This document shows, piece after piece, positions 39,713-64,000 of a stretch of DNA of 64,000 bases (positions are counted from its first letter, which is position 1; each line of letters opens with the position of its first letter). Position numbers and translations under genes: made by a program. The stretch covers positions 17,588 to 81,587 of the forward strand of contig CAUYLG010071247.1 in the NCBI GenBank assembly GCA_963573385.1, given 5' to 3'. The notes beneath the pieces are model-generated. The model saw only the letters and a list, made by a program, of their open reading frames with translations, did no database searches and was not told the DNA's origin. This DNA comes from Cacajao melanocephalus (Eukaryota > Chordata > Mammalia > Primates > Pitheciidae).

Positions 39713-39734
39713 TTACTGCAAACTCGTTTATTTT

Positions 39735-41285
<1,551 letters not shown>

Positions 41286-41287
41286 AA

Positions 41288-42860
41288 ATATTTTTTTGAG
41301 ACAGAGTCTCGTTCCAGGCCCAGGCTGGAGTGCAGTGGCGCTATCTCGGCTCACTGCAACCTCCGCGTCCTGGGCTTAAGCGATTCTCCTGCTTCAGCCT
41401 CCTGAGTAGCTGGAATTACAGGTGCCTGCCACCACGCCTGGCTATTTTTTTGTATTTTTAGTAGAGACGGGGTTGCTCCATGTTGGCCAGGCTGGTCTCA
41501 AACTCCTGGCCTCAAGCAGTCCACCCACCTCGGCCTCCCAAAGTGCTGGGATTACAGGCATGAGCCACTGCACACAGCCCCTTATAATGGGTAAATCTAA
41601 TAGTTTTCATATATTTGTCTTTCAAATTTTCAGGAATGTATAACGTACAAAAAGAAGACTGCCTCAGCCAGGCACGGTGGCTCACGCCTGTAATCACAGC
41701 GCTTTGGGAGGCTGAGATGGGTGGATCATCTGAGGTCAGGAGTTCGAGACCAGCCTGACCAACATAGTGAAACCCCATCTCTACTAAAAATACAAAAAAA
41801 TTAGCTAGGTGTGGTGGCAGGCACCTGTAATCCCAGCTACTCAGGAGGTTGAGGCTGGAGAATTGCTTGAACTCAGGAGGCGGAAGTTGAGGTGAGCCGA
41901 GACAGGGTCATTGCACTCTAGCCTGGGCAAGGAGAGTGAAACTCTGTCTCAGAAAAAAAAAAAAAGAGTTTGGGCGCAGTGGCTCATGCCTGTAATCCCT
42001 GCATTTTGGGAGGCTGAGGCCAGCAAATCACAAGTTCAGGAGATCGAGAGCATCTGGCTAACATGAAACCCCGTCTCTACTAAAAAATACAAAAATTAGC
42101 CAGGTGTGGTGGTGTGCGCCTATAGTCCTATCTACTTGGGAGGCAAAGGCAGAACTGCTTGAACCCGGGAGTTGGGGGTTGCAGTGAGCCGAGATTGCGC
42201 CACTGCACTCTAGCCTGGCAGACAGAGGGTCCATCTCAAAAAAAATTTAAAAATTAAAAAAAAGAAAGGACATGATAGTTCATACCTGTAATCCTAGCAC
42301 TTTTGAAGGCTGAGGCCTGAGATTCTCTTCAGACTAGGAGTTCGAGACTAGCCTGGGCAACACAGAGAAACTCTGTCCCTACAAAAAATAAAAAATTAGG
42401 CCAGGCTCAGTGGCTCATGCCTGTAATCCCGGCACTTTGGGAGGCTTAGGCAGGTGGATCACTTGAGCCCAGGAGTCGGAGACCAGCCTGACCAACATGG
42501 TGAAACCCAGTCTCTACTAAAAATAAAAAGTTAGCTGGGTGTGGTGGCACATGGGTGTGGTAATCTCAGCTACTTGGGAGCTGAGGCAGGAGAATCTTTG
42601 AATCTAGGAAGCGGAGATTGCAGTGAGCTGAGATGGCACCACTGCACTCCGGCCTGGGCAACAAGACAGAAACTCCGTCTCAAAAACTAAAAATTAGTTG
42701 GGCATGGTGGCATGTGCCTGTGGTCTCAGCTACAGCTACTCGGGAAGCTGAGGTAGGAGATCACTTGAGCCTGGAATGTGGAGGCTGCACTGAACCGTGA
42801 TTGTGCCACTACACTTCAACCTGGATGACAGAGTAGGACCCTGTCTCCAAAAAAAAAGGA
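41288..42860. mobile_element. Alu cluster between retrocopy and PEX6
   Basis: Minus-strand Alu at 41288-41579. Plus-strand Alus at 41668-41966, 41968-42255, 42270-42398 (degenerate left arm), 42399-42690 and 42690-42860 (right arm). The facing pair 41288-41579 and 41668-41966 forms a long inverted repeat. Confidence 0.82.
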
Positions 42861-58719
<15,859 letters not shown>

Positions 58720-58991
58720 GAGCCCCCCAGGGTCTGGGACCCCACCCAGCATGGCTGCAGGTACCTCGAAAGCCCACAGAGAGATATAGGAGGGAAGGGC
58801 TTCTCTTCAGGCCGCTGCCAACCCACCTGGAGCCCACCTCCCTCCAGGAGATTCCAGGGTGCAAAGTGGCATTGGGACAGCAGCAAGAGCTCAAGAGACA
58901 TGTCCTGCCTACTTGCCTCTCCTTCCAGGAGGAGGGCCAGGGCCTTGGGTTCTAGGGATTGGGCCCTGAGAGGGCTCATTCTGTGGCTGAA

Positions 58992-58997
58992 GATAAA
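58992..58997 (+). terminator. PEX6: PEX6 probable poly(A) signal GATAAA
   Basis: A variant hexamer GATAAA about 273 bases after the stop. No AATAAA is nearby. Cleavage is expected near 59010-59025. Confidence 0.5.
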
Positions 58998-59157
58998 GTG
59001 TGTGCTGCCCCCTACTGGTGTGGCATGAAAGGCTGGCGTGGGGAAGAGCAGGGCTGTAAGAGGAGTAAGCCCTGGGGGAGGGCAGGAGTGGGCATCATGG
59101 GAGCCTCATCCTTCTGACATAAACACAAGGCATGCCGGAACTGAAAAAGGCACAGAC

Positions 59158-59163
59158 TATATT
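59158..59163 (-). terminator. GNMT: GNMT probable poly(A) signal AATATA
   Basis: The minus strand reads AATATA about 150 bases after the GNMT stop; no AATAAA is closer. Cleavage would fall near 59140, about 120 bases from the PEX6 end. Confidence 0.45.
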
Positions 59164-59312
59164 GTTTACCCTTCCGTCTGCGGAACCCACATCCCTGTAT
59201 CCCATCTGTAGTCTGCTCTAGAGGCTGAGCCTGGTGTGTGGCTGCTGGTCCCCATCTTCCAGACAGAGCCTAGCAGTGCCTGGGTGGAGGCTTGTGGGAG
59301 CTGAGGCCACAC

Positions 59313-61895
59313 TCAGTCTGTCCTCTTGAGCACGTGGATGAAGTAGCAGGGAATGTAGGCTTGGCCTGGCTTGTAAGGCTTGAAGTCGCCCAGGATGCTG
59401 TGCTGGCACTTGCCCCCGAAGGCTGCTTGGACCAACTCCGTGAAGGATGCCAGACAATGCGGGTAGTAGGAGAGCCGGAACTTACTGTAACAGCCCCAGC
59501 AACCATGAGGACTGGTGGCCTCAGCTCCCCCGACTACCACCTCACCCGCACTGAGCCAAGTGGTACCTCAAGCCAGGAGAGCCATCCTGGCCAGCCCCCG
59601 GCACCTGCACTGTGTAGTCCAGGGTCACCATGTGGGCCTTGTTGTTCACTGTCAGCACTGACGTTGTGATGTCCTTGGTCAAGTCACTCTGTAGGTGGTG
59701 GGGCAGGCTGCATTAGCCTCTGTAACCCACCTTGGGGCCACTGGACCCTCCCTCCCCCCCACCCCCAGAGGGCCCCACCTTATAGTAGATATTCTTCCCT
59801 GGGGGTGCACAGCCTGTGCTGAGGATGTGGTCGTAGTTGCGATGATCAATGACCAGCAGGCCCCCTGCCCGCACCATGCTCGCAATGTTTTTCAGCGCCA
59901 GCCGGTGCTCACTCTGGTCCCCTGAGCTCCAGGCAGGGGCAGAAAGGTTTCATCTGCTCAGGGCCCCCAGCACCAGTCTCCCTCCCATCTCTCCCCTCCC
60001 CAGGGGTGCCAGAGCCAAGGCAGAGAGAGGCAGAGTCTGCTTTGGCAGGAGATCAGGTGCCCAGAGGTCTGTGAAAGAGGATACAGCTCAAGGCAAGGAC
60101 CATGCCCAAAGCCATACCCTCTCTCACCTTTGCAGTCTGGCAAGTGAGCGAAACTGTTTCCAAGACAGATGACAGCATCAAAGCCACCCTCTGCTGGCTG
60201 GGGCACATCTTTGTCCAGAGTCATCCAGTTGGCTTCTTCAATGACTGGAGGCCAGGAAGGGAAAGAGGAATCAGGGCGGCACCATGGTACCGGTAGCAGC
60301 CACCTCCACCAAGTGCAGTCCTGCCTGGGTTTCGTCTCAAGACACACAAACTCCCTGTTCAGTTAGGGGGAGGAGAGAGGAGGGGTCAAGGGAGGAGGAA
60401 CCCTGGTTGGGAAGGAGGTCTCTGTGCTTATGGGTTTTTCTTTGAAGGGAGAGACAAGACGCCATAAACACAGTTAAAACCAGTCTTCACACCCTGTGTC
60501 TTATTCTGGAGCTTAAGCCTTGCTTTTCAGAGAAATAACAGTAATTTTGCTGTCTCCCTGAGGAAAACACAACACTCCACTCCCGCCCCCACCTAAAGGA
60601 GCCCAGGCAGAATGAACAGGGTTCCTGGTCGCTAGGCTGAGAGGGCCTGGCTAGACCTGCATACCCCACTTGTCGAAGGCAGACTCATGCCGCCGGTTCC
60701 AGCGCTCCTTAAGTGCATACTTCAGCATCTTGTCACTGGCATCCACACTCGTCACGCTGAAGCCCTCTTCCACCAGCATAATGGAGTCCACCCTGGGCAG
60801 GGCCAGCAAGGAGCGGCAGAGAGAGGCAGTCAGGGGAGCCTGGGAGGGCCAGGAGGAGACCCTGGGCCAGACACTTTCGTCTCCACATTTCAGAGTCCAT
60901 TCCTCCGCCTCCTCTCTGCAGGCCCTCTCCACTGACCTCACAATCTGTTTCCTATCACTACGCGGCAACCTTTTCTAAAAAGCACCTCTTCAGAGCCAGG
61001 CACTTTACAAATGTGCAGTAATTCTCATGGCAATCCTGAGAGGTAAATGGTGTTATTCCCATTTGAGAAATGGACAAATTGAGGCTCCTCGAAGTTAAAT
61101 ATGTGTGCACAGGAGGCACTTGAACATGGGTTAGAGCATAGGACAGACCTTAATTAACCTGGGCTTATCTCCTCTTCACTGGATGATGTATGTATAAGGG
61201 ACTTCTTTTACTTTGCTGAGGCCTTATTCCCCCAGTAGTAAATGGGAGAATATCACTGTTTAACCTCGTGGGGCTTTGTGACGGTTTGAAAAACTGATGT
61301 ATCAAAAGCTCCTAGTCCCAGGCAAGGCAGGTGCAAATGCTGAGCAACCTTAACTGCTAACACTGCCCAAGGCCATCACAGGAGGAATGTCTGTGGCTCT
61401 GGCTCCAAAGCCCTAGGGACCCTCATTTTTCTGCCCACACCCTCACTCACATCAATCTCCCTTCTCCTTGGCCTCTCCCTGCGCACCCCCGCCCCGACCC
61501 CGGGCCTCCTCAGGCACTCGCTGTGCTTGTTTTGCTGGGCAGGCACCAGTTCCTGGCCCTGGGGTCCCACTCGCTCCAGGCCGGCAAAGGCCGCCTGGAC
61601 GTGCCCAGTCCCGTGGCCCTGCGGCCCCGCGTACAGGCTTAGCTGGACCCCGATCTCACACAACGCCCCCGGCCCCCGTCTTGGCTCACCCGGTGCCACA
61701 GGCCACGTCGAGCACCCGCTGGCAGCCGTGCTGGCGCAGCAGCCCAAGCAGCCATGCCTTGTACTCGGCGGTGCGGCTGCGGGTGTCTCCGATGTACATC
61801 TGCCACACCCGCGCCGCCTCCCCATCCGCGTACTGGTCCGGGAGCCCTTCGGCTGCCACCCCCAAGGAGCGGGTCCGGTACACGCTGTCCACCAT
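59313..61895 (-). CDS. GNMT: GNMT, glycine N-methyltransferase
   Basis: GNMT transfers a methyl group from S-adenosylmethionine to glycine, making sarcosine. It is an abundant cytosolic tetramer of liver that buffers the SAM/SAH ratio and is inhibited by 5-methyl-tetrahydrofolate. Exons (minus): 61895-61690, 60792-60665, 60244-60128, 59921-59779, 59688-59567, 59484-59313. Total 888 nt, 295 aa, the human length. It starts [13 protein letters not shown]. The SAM-binding motif I, LDVACGTG, is at 62-69 at the end of exon 1; the acidic motif [11 protein letters not shown] follows in exon 2. [13 protein letters not shown] and [11 protein letters not shown] are the later class I methyltransferase strands, and the C terminus is HVLKRTD. 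All splice sites are GT-AG and frames join exactly. It differs from human GNMT as I recall it at about eight residues. Confidence 0.96.
61000..61150 (-). repeat. MIR fragment in GNMT intron 1
   Basis: TCCCATTTGAGAAATGGAC, then TTGAGGCTCCTCGAAGTTAA is the reverse complement of a MIR core. Confidence 0.65.
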
Positions 61896-62080
61896 CCTGC
61901 GCCGCGCCTGGCTTGCAGCCACCCGCTCCGAACTTATAGCGCGGGCGTTCCCGCGGCCGACGGCCCCACCTGACCAATGGCAGGTGAGCTCTCGGACACG
62001 CCCCTACTGGGCTTTGGGTAGGGCGCCCGAGGCCGTCCAGCTCCGAGGAGGGCGCTGCCTCACAATCCCGGGCTGGGTCC
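61896..62080 (-). promoter_or_regulatory. GNMT: GNMT promoter with TATA-like box
   Basis: On the minus strand GCTATAAG lies at 61940-61933, in a GC-rich setting. A start about 30 bases downstream would fall near 61905, giving a 5' UTR of only about ten bases before the ATG at 61895. An ATTGG/CCAAT motif lies at about 61974-61979. Confidence 0.6.
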
Positions 62081-62337
62081 TTTTCCCCAGCCTGCAGACC
62101 CAGTACTCTGCAATCCTACGGCGGGAGAGGACCCTCGGAGCCCTCTGGCTTCTTAACCTGGGTCTCCAGGAGAAGACAAGAGGGGCCAGGAGAGGAGAGA
62201 GCAATAAGATTACACTCACCCTCACGCCAGTTAGAGAGAGAGTAAAAACTCAGATCCACAGAGCACAGCGCCAGGCGGGCAGTGCTGGACGGTTTCCAGG
62301 AAGGAAGGTATCAGCATATCCAAAGAAAGAATGTACA

Positions 62338-62628
62338 GGCTGGGCAGGGTTCATGCCTGTAATCCCAGAACTTTGGGAGGCCCAGGCGTGGATCACAAGG
62401 TCAGGAGTTCAAGACCAGCCTGGCAAACATGGTGAAACCCCGTCTCTACTAAAAATACAAAAAATTAGCCAGGTGTGGTGGCACATGCCTGTAATCCCAG
62501 CTACTCTGGAGGCTGAGGGAAAGAATTGCTTGAACCCGGGAGGCGGAGGTTACAGTGAGCCGAGATCGTACAACTATACTCCAGCCTGAGCGACAGAGCG
62601 AGACTCTGTCTCAAAAAAAAGAAAGAAA
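62338..62628 (+). mobile_element. Alu upstream of GNMT
   Basis: Starts GGCTGGGCAGGGTTCATG and ends in an A-rich tail. AGAAAGAATGT-like repeats flank it (about 62324 and 62622). Confidence 0.86.
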
Positions 62629-62929
62629 AGAATGTTCAGCTGAAGGGGGTTAGTCAGCCGGGGCAGGGAAGACGTGGGGAGTCTCTGGAGGTAGTGTTGG
62701 TCTGTCCATCCAAGGCCAGGGGCAGAGCTGGGGCTGGAAGAAGGCTCCCCGCCCACCTGAAGGCCGATATGCCTCTGTCGTGTAGGTAAGCGTCAGACTT
62801 TTCCCTGAGCCTCCTAAGGTGTAAGCTGGGCCTTACTTCCAATTTCTGGATCACTGAGAACCCTTCTAAAGACCCTCTGCTTTCCACGTGAGGCAGGAAA
62901 ATAGGGTCTGGCGGCAGGGAACACAAGGC

Positions 62930-63360
62930 CAATTCACACTTCAGCTATAATAGGAAATATCCTCTCCATAGGGAATATGCCATTAATAACTTTGTAACTG
63001 TAACTTTACTTCATTCTCTTCATTTGCATAGGGCCTATCCCAAGTAGAGGGTATTTAAACTCACAAAAACTCAGTAACAGGGCCTTTGAGCCCCTAGCTC
63101 AGGCTCACTCTCACACTGCGGAGTGTACTTTCATTTTCAATAAAACCCTTCATTCCTTCCTTGCTTTGTGCGTTTTGTCCAATTGTTCAAGATGCCAAGA
63201 ACCTGGACACTCTCCATCAATAACATATTTTTGTGAGCCAGCCAGGAGAAAGAGATAAGCCCAAAGTTTGGGATTTATTTTTCTCTCTTTCCTTTCTGCT
63301 CAATTACAGTGGCGCGCTCTCTCTCTCAATCTCTCTCTCTCTTCCTTTCCAACTTCGGAC
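62930..63360 (+). mobile_element. ERV1-like LTR 3' part plus short internal sequence
   Basis: Shows LTR layout: promoter-like GGGTATTTAAAC at about 63047, AATAAA at about 63140, a U5-like CTTGCTTTGTGCGTTTTGTCC, then a CAATAACA end near 63226. TTTTTGTGAGCCAGCCAGG follows as the expected primer-binding-site region, and then a CT-rich internal stretch. This matches class I endogenous retrovirus LTRs in general form; I cannot name the family. No viral reading frame is present. Confidence 0.6.
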
Positions 63361-63365
63361 CCTTT

Positions 63366-63879
63366 GTGGGCAGCATCTAAACATGGAAGCAACTGCAGGT
63401 TTTTTTGTTTTTGTTTTTGGGACAGAGTCTTGCTCTGTCACCCAGACTGGAGTGCAGTGGTGCAATCTCAGCTCACTGCACCCGGGTTCAAGCAAGTCTC
63501 CTGCTTCAGCCTCCTGGGTAGCTGGAATTACAGGTGTGTGCTGCCACACCTGGCCAATTTTTGTATTTTTAGTAGAGATGGGGTTTTGCCATGCTGGCCA
63601 GGCTGCTCTCGAACTCCTGACCTCACGATCTGCCCACCTAGGCCTCCCAAAGTGCTGGAATTACAGGCATGAGCCATCCCCTAGCCTCTTTACCTAAAAT
63701 TAACTTGATATTTTATTCTACCCTAAATCAAGAGGAAAGTGATTATTTGGCTATAAATTAATGAGCTGAGTATTAAATTTGTTAATTAACAATTTGGTTA
63801 TATTATAATAAATGAAATTTTAAGGAAAAATAGACCTATCAAATTGGTGGGCAGGACCTAAACATGGAAGCAAATGCAG

Positions 63880-63881
<2 letters not shown>
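63366..63881 (+). repeat. Pair of 34-bp direct repeats
   Basis: Copies at 63366-63399 and 63847-63881 share GTGGGCAG and CTAAACATGGAAGCAA with a few mismatches. Both lead into T-runs (the second 30 T). The Alu and about 150 bp of A/T-rich sequence lie between them. Confidence 0.75.
63395..63690 (-). mobile_element. Alu in the ERV remnant
   Basis: T-rich start (TTTTTTTGTTTTTG), then GGGACAGAGTCTTGCTC, ending at CCATCCCCTAGCC. Full minus-strand Alu with a small deletion near the middle. Confidence 0.84.
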
Positions 63882-63910
<29 letters not shown>

Positions 63911-64000
63911 GGTACAGTTGGACCACTGTTTCCCAAGAAGGGTTTAGGTAAAATTTTAAAAACAGAGTTAGGAAAAATAATTTTTAAAATAAAATATCAG

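Noticed and set aside
39600..39720. AT-rich block considered as a replication origin or matrix attachment site
   Set aside because: The symmetry and retrocopy junction explain it better; nothing in the sequence specifically supports origin function.
61468..62589. The longest open frame (373 aa, plus strand) over the GNMT promoter
   Set aside because: It lies antisense to GNMT exon 1, runs through GC-rich promoter sequence and ends in an Alu. The length is explained by GC content, and no protein similarity was recognised.

Overview
This is vertebrate nuclear DNA from an anthropoid primate. It is packed with dimeric Alu SINEs, has large introns with GT-AG borders, and carries six protein-coding loci in the order of human chromosome 6p21.1, read here in reverse: RRP36, KLHDC3, MEA1, PPP2R5D, PEX6, GNMT. 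The assembled reading frames match the human proteins closely as I remember them, but differ by a few percent (RRP36 N terminus, PEX6 exon 1, GNMT), so the source is probably a non-human simian. Several free-standing half-Alu insertions weakly suggest a New World monkey. All identifications are from recognition of the sequence; no database search was run.

Layout: 1-401 holds exon 1 of RRP36 (minus), the rest lying outside the window. About 780-7140 is KLHDC3 (minus; 10 coding exons, 382 aa). About 7030-7480 is a CpG-rich divergent promoter shared with MEA1 (plus; 173 aa). MEA1 meets PPP2R5D tail to tail, with 3' ends overlapping near 9020-9140. PPP2R5D (minus; 16 coding exons, 600 aa) runs to a CpG-rich, CCAAT-box promoter at about 33.8-34.1 kb. 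From 34.7 to 42.9 kb is an intergenic stretch made mostly of Alus. It also holds a processed copy of the bicistronic PYURF/PIGY mRNA (39.73-41.28 kb, minus), whose 3' end is one arm of a 200-bp AT-rich palindrome. PEX6 (plus; 17 exons, 980 aa) spans 43.77-59.0 kb and meets GNMT (minus; 6 exons, 295 aa; 59.1-61.9 kb) tail to tail. The last 2 kb contain an Alu, an ERV1-like LTR with internal sequence, and a short direct repeat.

The genes are housekeeping or metabolic and do not form one pathway. They cover pre-18S rRNA processing (RRP36), a CUL2 ubiquitin-ligase receptor for C-terminal degrons (KLHDC3), a testis-enriched acidic protein (MEA1), a PP2A targeting subunit (PPP2R5D), the peroxisomal AAA+ export ATPase (PEX6) and a folate/SAM-regulated methyltransferase of liver (GNMT). 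They are tightly packed with alternating orientation, giving one divergent promoter and two convergent 3' junctions. I see no sign of a novel gene system. The most unusual items are the PYURF/PIGY retrocopy with its palindromic 3' junction and the set of monomeric Alu insertions with target-site duplications.
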